In this document: positions 17,364 to 25,412 of the stretch, piece by piece
How positions within the stretch are numbered: position 1 is the first letter of the stretch
Layout: each line of letters starts with the position of its first letter
Origin: Calditrichota bacterium
Lineage (GTDB): Bacteria > Zhuqueibacterota > Zhuqueibacteria > Thermofontimicrobiales > Thermofontimicrobiaceae
Direction: 5' to 3'
Assembly (NCBI GenBank): GCA_013152715.1
Contig: JAADFU010000194.1
Coordinates: 1 to 42,970, forward strand
DNA: 42,970 nucleotides
Notes under the pieces: model-generated
Databases searched by the model: none
What the model saw: the letters and a program-made list of their open reading frames with translations, nothing else
Told to the model about the DNA's origin: nothing
Position numbers and translations under genes: made by a program

Positions 17364-18180
17364 TTTCTATTCTTTTGCCTTCTTGGTCAGTCTTGAAATT
17401 TAATCTTTTTATGGCGATGGCTTTTGTTGTATTCTTGTCGATTGTGACAACAACGCCGTTAAATCTTAAATCCGATTCCGCCGGTTGATAACGAAACGGC
17501 GTTTGATAAATAAATCTTTTGATTGCAATTTCTTTTTTCATGCCGATGACCGAATCAAAGGGCCCGGTCATCCCGGCGTCAGTGATGTAAGCCGTTCCGC
17601 CGGGCAAAATTCGCTCATCAGCAGTTTGTACGTGAGTGTGCGTGCCGATCACGGCTGAAACTTTTCCGTCGAGATGCCAACCCATCGCTATTTTTTCCGC
17701 AGATGCTTCTGCGTGAAAATCCACAAAAATGTACGGCGTTTCCAATCTTATTCTTGAGATTTCACGCGACAAGGCCTGAAACGGACAATCAATGGGAAAC
17801 ATGAAAGTTCTTCCCTGTGCATTCATCACGCCAATTTTTTCATTTTTCTTGGTGCGATAAATCGTCCACCCTTTTCCGGTAACACCGCGCGGATAATTGA
17901 TGGGCCGCAAAATACGCGAATTACTGTTCAGTAATTTCGGAAAATTGTAATTTTCAAAAATGTGATTGCCGCTGGTAATAACGTCTATGCCATGCTGAAA
18001 ATATTGCGCCGCAATGGGTTCAGTGAGCCCTTTTCCGGCAGCTCCGTTCTCCCCATTGGCAATGCACAAATCAATATTGTACAGTTGTCTGATTTCAGGC
18101 ACGGAATTTTGGACAATTTTCAGACCTGGCTTGCCGATAATATCTGCAATAAAAAGAATGTTTAGAACATCATTTTGCAA
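17344..18180 (-). CDS. ymdB: YmdB-family metallophosphoesterase
   Basis: Characterised members (TIGR00282) are di-iron cyclic nucleotide phosphodiesterases acting on 2',3'-cAMP or 3',5'-cAMP; B. subtilis YmdB affects biofilm and motility gene choice. The protein has 278 residues. Metal-binding motifs in order are FIADIIGKPG, NGENGA, SGNHIFE, FHAEASAEK and GTHTHVQTADE. The start is TTG: AAGGA lies six bases upstream and no in-frame ATG occurs until well inside the domain. A nearby ATG is out of frame. rny and ymdB are neighbours in many bacteria, and both take part in RNA turnover. Here they are adjacent but separated by a promoter. Confidence 0.93.
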   Translation of the reverse strand: MQNDVLNILFIADIIGKPGLKIVQNSVPEIRQLYNIDLCIANGENGAAGKGLTEPIAAQYFQHGIDVITSGNHIFENYNFPKLLNSNSRILRPINYPRGVTGKGWTIYRTKKNEKIGVMNAQGRTFMFPIDCPFQALSREISRIRLETPYIFVDFHAEASAEKIAMGWHLDGKVSAVIGTHTHVQTADERILPGGTAYITDAGMTGPFDSVIGMKKEIAIKRFIYQTPFRYQPAESDLRFNGVVVTIDKNTTKAIAIKRLNFKTDQEGKRIENDRKNY

Positions 18181-18195
18181 TTTGATTCCTTGTTA

Positions 18196-18224
18196 AATAT
18201 AGAAAAATTAGCGATAAAAATCAA
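18196..18224 (-). promoter_or_regulatory. Promoter of ymdB-folD-tRNA-Arg
   Basis: Minus-strand TTGATT (18219-18224), 17 bp, TATATT (18196-18201). The predicted start near 18189 is only about nine bases before the TTG codon, so the Shine-Dalgarno sequence would sit at the very 5' end. The 5' end position is approximate. Confidence 0.65.
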
Positions 18225-18434
18225 TTGAAAAATTAGCCAAGTTGAAATTTGGCGGTAACATTATTGGATTTTCCCACAATTTTGCTTGTTGACGGCAATG
18301 AGATTGTTATTTCCCCTGCGCTGATTTACAGGATGAAAAAGCGGTAGCTTAAATCACACACTTTCAATCTTGTAAATTTCGTCTCACAGACTTCCGCCAA
18401 AGGCAATAGAGCAAAAATCAATCTTCCGCCGAAA

Positions 18435-19994
18435 TTATTTTGCGTAATCGACAGAGCGATATTCGCGAATAACCGTAACCTTAATCTGCCCCGGATACTC
18501 CATTTCATCCTGAATTTTCTGCGCAATATCCGTAGCCAATTGATCGGCCATCGCGTCGTCAATTTTCTCATGTTCCACCATCACGCGAATTTCACGGCCT
18601 GCCTGAATAGCGTAAGTTTTTACCACGCCGCTGAATGATTCAGCCAATTGTTCCAATTTCTGCAAGCGCTTGACGTATCCTTCCAGCGTCTCTCTTCTGG
18701 CTCCCGGTCGCGATCCGGAAATCGCATCTGCCGCTTGTACCAATACGCTGATCGGAGAAATCGGTTCCACATCCTCATGGTGGCTCAAAATCGCGTTTAC
18801 CACGATAGGATGTTCTTTATATTTTTTAGCGATCTCTCCGCCAATTTCCGTGTGCGTTCCTTCGGTATTTTTGTCGATCGCTTTGCCGATGTCGTGCAGC
18901 AAGCCGGCTCTTTTGGCAATCGAAGCATCCAAACCCAGATCTGCGGCCATCAGTCCCGCAAGATAGGCAACTTCTTTGGCGTGCTGCAGCACATTCTGAC
19001 CGTAACTGGTGCGATAACTGAGTTTGCCGAGCAGACGAATCAATTGCGGATGCAAATTATGGACCCCGGTTTCCAACATTGCTTGCTCCCCGATTTCCAC
19101 AATCCGTTCTTCCATCTCTTTGGCGACTTTATTCACAACTTCCTCAATTCGCGCCGGATGAATTCGGCCGTCGGCAATTAATCTCTCCAATGCGATTCTG
19201 GCAATTTCTCGTCGGAACGGATCGAAACCGGACAAAATTACTGCCTCTGGCGTATCATCTACGATCACCTCAATGCCGGTCGCAGTTTCAAAACTACGAA
19301 TATTTCTTCCCTCACGCCCGATAATGCGACCCTTCATTTCCTCATTCGGCAAATTGACAACGGAAACCGTTGTCTCCACGGAATGGTCGGCCGCTGTGCG
19401 CTGAATCGCCTGAATGATAATCTCCTTCGCCTCTTTATTAGCGGTAAGCTTCGCCTGATCTTTGATGTCTTTAACGATGTGAGCTGATTCCTGCTTTGCT
19501 TTCTCGATGAGATTTTCCATCAGGATTCGCTTTGCTTCCTCGTGTGAAATTCCTGATATCTTTTCCAATTTTGTATTTTGTTCCTGAATGATCTTCTCTA
19601 ATTTCAACTGTAATTGCGTCACTTTTGCTTGTTTTTCATAAACGTCTTGCTCGACTCGCTTGAGTTCTCTTTCTTTTTTGTTAAGCAAATCGACTTTTCG
19701 ATCCATGTTGACTTCTCGATTTGCTAATTGCTTTTCCAATCTTGTCAGTTCATTGCGCCGTGATTTTGTTTCATTCTCAAAATTTTGTTTTAGTTTAATC
19801 CACTCATCTTTTACTTCAAATAATTTTTCTTTTTTTAGCGCTTCTGCATCGCGCTCTGCATTGCTGATGATTCTTTCCGCGACTTTTTCGGCATTTCCAA
19901 TTTTCGATTGGCCAACTTTTTTACTGGCGAGCCACCCAAAAACAAATGCCCCGAATCCTACAACAACAATCGCTATCATCCAATAGATTTCCAT
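18435..19994 (-). CDS. rny: Ribonuclease Y
   Basis: RNase Y is a membrane-anchored endoribonuclease that starts mRNA decay. The 519 residues comprise an N-terminal membrane helix (about 4-23), a long charged coiled coil (about 30-200), a KH domain starting near residue 215 with [10 protein letters not shown], and an HD domain with HDIGKA at 367-372. The SHHED segment and a conserved C-terminal region ending [12 protein letters not shown] follow. GGAGGGGAG lies just before the ATG, a strong ribosome site. It is downstream of zapA, with a structured RNA candidate in between. Confidence 0.97.
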   Translation of the reverse strand: MEIYWMIAIVVVGFGAFVFGWLASKKVGQSKIGNAEKVAERIISNAERDAEALKKEKLFEVKDEWIKLKQNFENETKSRRNELTRLEKQLANREVNMDRKVDLLNKKERELKRVEQDVYEKQAKVTQLQLKLEKIIQEQNTKLEKISGISHEEAKRILMENLIEKAKQESAHIVKDIKDQAKLTANKEAKEIIIQAIQRTAADHSVETTVSVVNLPNEEMKGRIIGREGRNIRSFETATGIEVIVDDTPEAVILSGFDPFRREIARIALERLIADGRIHPARIEEVVNKVAKEMEERIVEIGEQAMLETGVHNLHPQLIRLLGKLSYRTSYGQNVLQHAKEVAYLAGLMAADLGLDASIAKRAGLLHDIGKAIDKNTEGTHTEIGGEIAKKYKEHPIVVNAILSHHEDVEPISPISVLVQAADAISGSRPGARRETLEGYVKRLQKLEQLAESFSGVVKTYAIQAGREIRVMVEHEKIDDAMADQLATDIAQKIQDEMEYPGQIKVTVIREYRSVDYAK

Positions 19995-20019
19995 CTCCCC
20001 TCCAAAATTTTGGGTGAGT

Positions 20020-20130
20020 AAAAAAAATCCCTGTTTTCCGTAATATTAAGCACAAAAAGCCAAACCGTCCACTAAGGCTCAACGGCGACGATTTAAATCG
20101 TGCGTCTAATATCACTGAAAACAGGGATAG
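20020..20130 (-). ncRNA. Structured RNA between zapA and rny, 6S RNA-like candidate
   Basis: Read on the minus strand, 20117-20128 pairs with 20027-20038 in a perfect 12-bp stem. It continues as 20107-20115 with 20040-20048 (one mismatch) and GTGC 20100-20103 with GCAC 20050-20053, a rod of about 25 bp. The 46-nt interior contains a GATTTAAATC palindrome and a GAGCCTTAGTGG segment. Eight T follow the closing stem (20020-20027). A zapA-6S RNA-rny order is, to my recollection, common in several phyla. At about 110 nt it is short for 6S RNA (usually 150-200), so a rny leader or terminator-like attenuator is the alternative. Confidence 0.55.
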
Positions 20131-20148
20131 GCCAATAAAGCGATGATG

Positions 20149-20448
20149 TTAATTCCCGTATTTGCCGATACAAGAATCCAAAAGTTGTGTCAAATGTTGA
20201 ATTTTATCACTAAAATCTCCTGAATTCCCCTTTTGCTCACGCTCCCGAAACAATTCATCACTTATGTTTAAGGCCGCTAATATGGCCACTTTCAGGGATG
20301 AATCTATCGGTATATTTTGATCTATCTCGCGCATTTTTTGATCAACGTAGCTGGCGACTTGTTTAATATATTCAGTATCCGTACTCCCTTTGATGGGATA
20401 TTCGGTGCCAAATATATTAACTTTTAGTATTTTAAATTCATCACTCAT
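20149..20448 (-). CDS. zapA: Cell division protein ZapA
   Basis: ZapA bundles FtsZ protofilaments at the division site. From the ATG at 20448 the protein is 99 residues and opens with FKILKVNIFGTEYPIKG, the standard ZapA start. A GTG 36 bases upstream would add residues unlike the family. DTEYIKQVASYVDQKM and the ILAALNISDELF helix match the globular head and dimer helix. The tail is a short coiled coil. It follows a ZapB-like coiled-coil gene by about 45 bp and lies downstream of pheT in the same direction. Confidence 0.9.
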   Translation of the reverse strand: MSDEFKILKVNIFGTEYPIKGSTDTEYIKQVASYVDQKMREIDQNIPIDSSLKVAILAALNISDELFREREQKGNSGDFSDKIQHLTQLLDSCIGKYGN

Positions 20449-20493
20449 TAGCCACTGCAATATTTTCAGAACATTAGACGACACTAATAATCG

Positions 20494-20787
20494 TCATTTT
20501 TTATCTATTCCAAGATTCAGTTTTTCTAACTGGTTCAGTTTTTCGATTATGTTTTGTATTCTTAACCGAATTTGTGCTTCTTTTTTTATTAATTTGTCCA
20601 AATCTGCTGATTGGCGTTCCGGTAAATCTGACTGTTGCGCAGTTTGCGCAACAGATTGTTCCTTTTCTTTTAATTCCTGTAGCAAAGCATCTTTTTCTTG
20701 TTTTAATTTTTTATTTTCTGCAGACAGCCGCTCAATTATTTTAATGGTTTGCAGAATTTTTTGTTCCAAAATATCTAGCGCGCTCAT
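20494..20787 (-). CDS. ZapB-like coiled-coil protein
   Basis: The 97 residues are nearly all heptad-patterned helix (ILEQKILQTIKIIERLSAENKKLKQEKDALLQELKEKE, here cited as residues 5-42 in outline only), with no membrane segment or cysteine. Length, composition and position directly before zapA fit the ZapB/DUF904 group, which links ZapA to the division site and the chromosome terminus. Sequence similarity of coiled coils is weak evidence, so the name is inferred mainly from the neighbourhood. The ATG at 20787 has AGAGA upstream; a TTG 18 bases earlier is possible. Confidence 0.7.
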   Translation of the reverse strand: MSALDILEQKILQTIKIIERLSAENKKLKQEKDALLQELKEKEQSVAQTAQQSDLPERQSADLDKLIKKEAQIRLRIQNIIEKLNQLEKLNLGIDKK

Positions 20788-20807
20788 AGCGATCTCTGAA
20801 TTCAAGG

Positions 20808-23204
20808 TTATGCCCGAAGGTGAGCATTATCTTTTTTCTTTAATGTCTCTAAAATATTTTGAAAATCTGCATCCACTTCCGCCTCAGTCAGTGTTCGTTC
20901 ATCGGACTGAAATGATAAAGAAAAAGCAAAACTTTTTTTATCGGCTGCGACCTGCTTTCCGCTGTAAACATCGAAAAGCTCCACGCGTCTGAGGTACTTT
21001 CCGCCGCTCTCCCAAATGTGCGATTCTATTGTTTCCGCCACAATCATTTGTTCGACCACAACCGCAATATCCCGATGTACGGCAGGGAATTTACTGACGG
21101 ATATTGCCTTCCGCGCCCAATTGTAATTTTCAAAAAGCGGCTGAAAATCAATTTCAGCGGCAACTATGGTATCATCGAGATTAAATAATTCCAATATTTC
21201 ATCGGAAATAAATCCGACGAAACCAACTTTCTCTTTTCCCAGGTATATATTTACGGAGCGCTCATTGTCTAGAAATGAATTTTCTGTTTTCTCCCGAAAA
21301 CTGACATTGTCGATATTCAAAGTTTTCAGCAGAGCACGCAAATCGCCCTTGAGGTCAAAAAATGTCACCTCCCGGCCCCTTTCCAGCCATGAGTCATGCC
21401 GCACTTTTCCCGTGCGCACCAGAGCAATTTTTTTCTTTTCCCGATGCTCTTTTTTGTTCCCTTTTTTGTAATAAAAAATATTTCCAATTTCAAACAATTG
21501 CTGATCTGTAATTTTGCGATTTTTGTTCCATTTGACTATTTGCAATAATCCTGCCAATAAACTGGTGCGCAGCGTTCCCATATCTTCGCTCAGCGGATTC
21601 TTGATTTTTATCGGCTCATTGGCCGTAAATCTGCTGGCGACGTCAAAGCTGATCATCGCATGAGTTAAAATTTCATTATAGCCAAGCCGAACAATCAAAT
21701 CACGTAAGAGTTGCTGAAATTTTTCTTCTTTATTTACCGGAATATCCAGCGGAATTTTCGCATAAACGCTTTCTTCGATATTGTTGAAACCGTAAAGCCG
21801 AGAAATTTCCTCGATCAAGTCGATCTCGCGCTCCACGTCAACGCGGAATGTCGGCACGTGAACCAACAATTTTCCATCTTCAATTTGCTCAACGGAAAAT
21901 TCCAGGCGTTCCAGCAAATCGGTAATTTCTTTTTCAGAAAGTTCTGCGCCCAAAATAGAATTGACGCGCGCGATACGGAGCTCAATTTTTACCGGCGTAA
22001 TTTTCCGCGGATATTCATCCACAAATCCCGCTGCAACTTTTCCGCCAGCCAGTTCCTGAATCAATTGCGCTGCTCGGTTTAGCGCGTAAACGACTCCTTC
22101 GGGATCCACACCGCGCTCGAATCGTCGGCTGGACTCTGTTGAAATTTCCAGCGTTTTGGCAGTGCGGCGAATATTTGTGGGATCAAACAGTGCGCTTTCC
22201 AGGAGAACCCGAGTTGTACCCGTCGAAATTTCTGAGTTCAATCCTCCCATGACGCCAGCGAGCGCAACTGGCTTTTCTGCATCGCAGATAAGCAATCTTT
22301 CATTGGAAAGAGTGTGCTCTTTCTCGTCCAATGTGACAAACTTCTCCCCTGCCGTGGCGTGGCGGACAACAATTTTGCCGCCGGAAAGTTCATCGTAATC
22401 AAAAGCGTGCAGCGGCTGCCCCGTCTCCATCATGACAAAATTTGTCACATCAACGATATTGTTGATTGTACGGATTCCTACTGCTTCTAATTTTTGAATC
22501 AACCAGCGCGGCGAGGGCCCAATTTTGATGCCTTCGATGTACCGCGCCGTGTATCGCGGACAACTTTTGGGATTTTTGATCTCAACTTTGACAAAATCGT
22601 TGACTTTCAGCGCGTTTGATTCGTTGATTTTGATTTCCGGCGTGCGAACACGTTTTTTTACCAGAGCCGCGACTTCTCTGGCGACTCCGATCACTCCCAG
22701 ACAATCTGGTCGGTTCGGCGTAATTGAAAGCTCTAATACAGTTTCCGTTTCTCCCAGATAATCTCGTAAGTCCGTTCCTAATGGAGCGCCGTTGCTAAGT
22801 TCCATGATGATTTCGCTCTGATGGGAAATTCCCAATTCCGCCTCTGAACAAATCATGCCAGGGGATTTGTAGCCGTCGATTTCAATTTCTTTGATTGTTT
22901 GCCCGGAAGGAAGTTTTGCGCCGGGAAGCGCGACGGCAACCATTTTGTCCGCTGCGGCATTGGGAGCGCCGCAAACTAACTGGACAGTTTCACCGCCGAT
23001 ATCCACTTGACAAATACTGATATTGGGACGTTTCTCGTGTTTTTTTGTCTCGACGATTTTCCCAACGACCACGCCGCTGAAATCGTAGTGATTTTTCTCA
23101 ATTCCCTCTAACTCCAGACCGAGCATGGTCAATTTCTGTCCTAGAGTAACGGGATCGTACGGGAAGTCAATATATTTCTTTAACCAATCAACGGTAACTT
23201 TCAA
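20808..23204 (-). CDS. pheT: Phenylalanyl-tRNA synthetase beta subunit
   Basis: The beta chain of the alpha2-beta2 PheRS binds tRNA-Phe and edits misactivated tyrosine. The protein has 798 residues. It opens with MKVTVDWLKKYIDFP, then a tRNA-binding OB fold (GVVVGKIVETKKHE), the B3/B4 editing region (HAFDYDEL), the B5 domain, the catalytic-like core and a C-terminal FDX-ACB domain (FPAVHRDIAVVV). The start codon is TTG, set by family alignment. It overlaps the stop of a three-codon upstream frame. It lies 39 bp after pheS and is followed by the ZapB-like gene. Confidence 0.96.
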   Translation of the reverse strand: MKVTVDWLKKYIDFPYDPVTLGQKLTMLGLELEGIEKNHYDFSGVVVGKIVETKKHEKRPNISICQVDIGGETVQLVCGAPNAAADKMVAVALPGAKLPSGQTIKEIEIDGYKSPGMICSEAELGISHQSEIIMELSNGAPLGTDLRDYLGETETVLELSITPNRPDCLGVIGVAREVAALVKKRVRTPEIKINESNALKVNDFVKVEIKNPKSCPRYTARYIEGIKIGPSPRWLIQKLEAVGIRTINNIVDVTNFVMMETGQPLHAFDYDELSGGKIVVRHATAGEKFVTLDEKEHTLSNERLLICDAEKPVALAGVMGGLNSEISTGTTRVLLESALFDPTNIRRTAKTLEISTESSRRFERGVDPEGVVYALNRAAQLIQELAGGKVAAGFVDEYPRKITPVKIELRIARVNSILGAELSEKEITDLLERLEFSVEQIEDGKLLVHVPTFRVDVEREIDLIEEISRLYGFNNIEESVYAKIPLDIPVNKEEKFQQLLRDLIVRLGYNEILTHAMISFDVASRFTANEPIKIKNPLSEDMGTLRTSLLAGLLQIVKWNKNRKITDQQLFEIGNIFYYKKGNKKEHREKKKIALVRTGKVRHDSWLERGREVTFFDLKGDLRALLKTLNIDNVSFREKTENSFLDNERSVNIYLGKEKVGFVGFISDEILELFNLDDTIVAAEIDFQPLFENYNWARKAISVSKFPAVHRDIAVVVEQMIVAETIESHIWESGGKYLRRVELFDVYSGKQVAADKKSFAFSLSFQSDERTLTEAEVDADFQNILETLKKKDNAHLRA

Positions 23205-23243
23205 CGAACCATCTTCCTCATTTTTTGCATTTTAACGAGAACA

Positions 23244-24272
23244 TTAAAATTGAGTCAAAAATCTCAAATCATTTTCGTAAAAATCACGGATGTCCGCAAC
23301 CTGATATTTCAACATGGCAATTCTTTCCACGCCCATTCCGAAAGCAAAGCCTGAGTAAATTTCCGGATCGATGTCAACATATCCGAAAACAGCGGGATCA
23401 ACCATGCCGGCGCCGGAAATCTCCAGCCAGCCCGTTCCCTTGCAAATATTACACCCCTTGCCGTTGCATTTTACGCAAGAAAAATCATATTCAGCGCTGG
23501 GCTCTGTGAACGGAAAAAAACTCGGTCGGAAGCGAATTTTCACATCCTTGCCAAATAAGCGCCTGGCAAATGCTCCGACAACGCCGCGCAGATCGGCAAA
23601 AGTAATGCCTTTGTCCACGACCAGACCTTCGACCTGATGAAACACAGGGAAATGTGTCGCGTCAATGGCGTCTTTGCGGAAACAACGTCCCGGCGCGATC
23701 ATCCGAATCGGCGGCTTCATTTTTTTCATCGTCCGAATTTGCACCGGCGAAGTGTGCGTGCGCAACAAAAGATCGTCAGTGATGTAAAATGTATCTTGCA
23801 GATCGCGGGAAGGATGATCTTTGGGAATATTCAACGCCTCGAAATTGTAAAAATCGTGCTCTATCTCAGGTCCGTTCTCAATGGTGAAACCTAAATTGGT
23901 GAAAATTTCTTTAATTTCATCCAACACCTGATAGAGCGGATGTTTGGTTCCCATTTGCACCGGTGTGCCAGGCAGCGTCGCATCAAAGACATCAACTTTT
24001 TGAGGTTTTTTCTTTGCTGCTTCGGCTAATTTCTCCAGTTCTTCATTGAAAAAAATTTTCAACTGATTGAGACGCTGCCCCAATTCAGGACGATGTTGTG
24101 GTTCAACTTTGCCCAAAAATCCAAAAAATGACGATAGCTTTCCCTTTCGGCTCAGATATTTTATCCTTACTTTTTCAGCAAGATTCTCTTCTTCACCGTT
24201 CGCAATGTCTCGTTCGAATTCTTCTTTCAGTTTCCGGAGTTGCTGCTTGATCGACTCAATATCTGAATTCAT
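23244..24272 (-). CDS. pheS: Phenylalanyl-tRNA synthetase alpha subunit
   Basis: This is the catalytic subunit of PheRS, a class II synthetase. The 342 residues have an N-terminal coiled coil that binds tRNA, then the core with HPLYQ, RTHTSPVQ, PGRCFRKDAIDATH, FHQVEGL, the cysteine-bearing CVKCNGKGCNICKGTGW insert, EISGAGMV and FAFGMGVERIAML (motif 3). Its Shine-Dalgarno AGGA overlaps the TAG stop of rplT, only eight bases upstream, so translation after rplT is probably coupled. infC-rpmI-rplT-pheS-pheT is a widely conserved order. Confidence 0.97.
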   Translation of the reverse strand: MNSDIESIKQQLRKLKEEFERDIANGEEENLAEKVRIKYLSRKGKLSSFFGFLGKVEPQHRPELGQRLNQLKIFFNEELEKLAEAAKKKPQKVDVFDATLPGTPVQMGTKHPLYQVLDEIKEIFTNLGFTIENGPEIEHDFYNFEALNIPKDHPSRDLQDTFYITDDLLLRTHTSPVQIRTMKKMKPPIRMIAPGRCFRKDAIDATHFPVFHQVEGLVVDKGITFADLRGVVGAFARRLFGKDVKIRFRPSFFPFTEPSAEYDFSCVKCNGKGCNICKGTGWLEISGAGMVDPAVFGYVDIDPEIYSGFAFGMGVERIAMLKYQVADIRDFYENDLRFLTQF

Positions 24273-24280
24273 GGGCTTTC

Positions 24281-24628
24281 CTACGAGTTAACTTGTTGAA
24301 CCAGGCGCTTGAATCCTTCGGGATCATTAATTGCCATGTCAGCCAAAACTTTTCGGTTGAGCTGAATGTTGTTGTCTTTCAACAATCGGATGAATTTTGA
24401 ATAGGACAAACCTTCATTGCGCACCGCCGCGTTGATTCTGGCAATCCACAAACGTCTGAATTGTCCGGCGCGTTTCTTTCGGTCGCGATAGGAATAAGCT
24501 AAGGCGCGCTCTACGCTCTCTTTGGCTGTTTTGAACAACCTATGTTTGCCGCCGTAGTAGCCTTTGGCAGCTTTCAATATTTTTTTCTTTCGATTTCTCG
24601 AAGCTACACTCGATTTTGCTCTTGGCAT
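24281..24628 (-). CDS. rplT: 50S ribosomal protein L20
   Basis: The 115 residues start [55 protein letters not shown] and [17 protein letters not shown] are near-universal L20 sequence. L20 is essential for early 50S assembly and in E. coli and B. subtilis represses its own operon by binding the leader. Here it is preceded by rpmI with a 13-bp gap. Confidence 0.98.
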   Translation of the reverse strand: MPRAKSSVASRNRKKKILKAAKGYYGGKHRLFKTAKESVERALAYSYRDRKKRAGQFRRLWIARINAAVRNEGLSYSKFIRLLKDNNIQLNRKVLADMAINDPEGFKRLVQQVNS

Positions 24629-24641
24629 TTCTTTACCTCAC

Positions 24642-24836
24642 TTATGCTAAAATCAATCGTTTTGCTCTTTTTTCTTCGCTTTTTGCCACAATCGCGGATT
24701 TCCGCAACTTGCGTACTCTTTTTGGTGATTTACTTGTTTTAATGTGGCTTGCAAATGCGTGAAAACGTTTCACTTTTCCCGACCCTGTCGCTTTAAAACG
24801 CTTCGCCGCGCCACGTTTGCTTTTCATTTTTGGCAT
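24642..24836 (-). CDS. rpmI: 50S ribosomal protein L35
   Basis: The 64 residues are strongly basic and open with [23 protein letters not shown], the L35 hallmark. The size and the place between infC and rplT are exactly as in the conserved operon. AGGT-like sequence lies just upstream of the ATG within the 22-bp gap after infC. Confidence 0.98.
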   Translation of the reverse strand: MPKMKSKRGAAKRFKATGSGKVKRFHAFASHIKTSKSPKRVRKLRKSAIVAKSEEKRAKRLILA

Positions 24837-24858
24837 TTCATTACCTCATTGATTTTAT

Positions 24859-25368
24859 TTACTTTTTGACAAAAATCGCCACCATGTTTCTACCCTCGAC
24901 CTTGGGGCCCATCTCTAATTTGGCGATATCTTCCAATTCATTTGCAAATTTGTCAATAACTTCTCGGCCGAATTCGATGTGAGTGATTTGGCGCCCTCGG
25001 AAAAGGATATTTACTTTTACCTTATTTCCTTGCTCCAAAAATTTTCGCGCATGGCCAACCTTGAAATTGAAATCATGCTCTTCGATTTTCGGGCTGAGTC
25101 TGATCTCTTTCACGTGAATAACATGCTGCTTCTTTTTCATCAATTTTTCTTTTTTTCCGAGCTCGTATTTGTACTTTCCGTAATCGATGATTTTACAGAC
25201 CGGCGGCTTGGCATTGGGAACGATTTCCACTAGATCCAATCCAGCATCCTGTGCGAGTTTTTTGGCTTCAGAGATAGGAACTACACCGACTTGCTTACCT
25301 TCCTCGTTAATCACGCGAACCTGAGGAGCGGTAACGTCATCATTCACCCGGATAACTTTTTTACTAAT
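24859..25368 (-). CDS. infC: Translation initiation factor IF-3 with ATT start
   Basis: IF3 keeps 30S subunits free and checks start codons. The first conventional start (GTG at 25347) would drop the usual N-terminus and has no ribosome site. Seven codons upstream, ATT (25366-25368) follows GGAGG (25375-25379) by six bases and gives SKKVIRVNDDVTAPQVRVI, the expected IF3 beginning. E. coli infC also starts at AUU, by which IF3 represses its own synthesis. The protein is 169 residues. The N-domain is followed by a lysine-rich linker (YKYELGKKEKLMKKKQ) and the C-domain (KEIRLSPKIEEHDFNFKV, GREV, GPKVEGRNMVAIF). It lies 44 bp after thrS. Confidence 0.94.
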   Translation of the reverse strand: MSKKVIRVNDDVTAPQVRVINEEGKQVGVVPISEAKKLAQDAGLDLVEIVPNAKPPVCKIIDYGKYKYELGKKEKLMKKKQHVIHVKEIRLSPKIEEHDFNFKVGHARKFLEQGNKVKVNILFRGRQITHIEFGREVIDKFANELEDIAKLEMGPKVEGRNMVAIFVKK

Positions 25369-25379
25369 AATTGACCTCC
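25366..25379 (-). promoter_or_regulatory. infC ribosome site and ATT initiation codon
   Basis: GGAGG at 25375-25379 is six bases from ATT at 25366-25368, in frame with IF3 and the only strong ribosome site before it. A second ATT lies directly upstream (25369-25371) and could be used instead with three-base spacing, which is too short. Confidence 0.8.
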
Positions 25380-25412
25380 AATGTTTTGTGAAAAAGAAAA
25401 ATAGCGAAAAAT

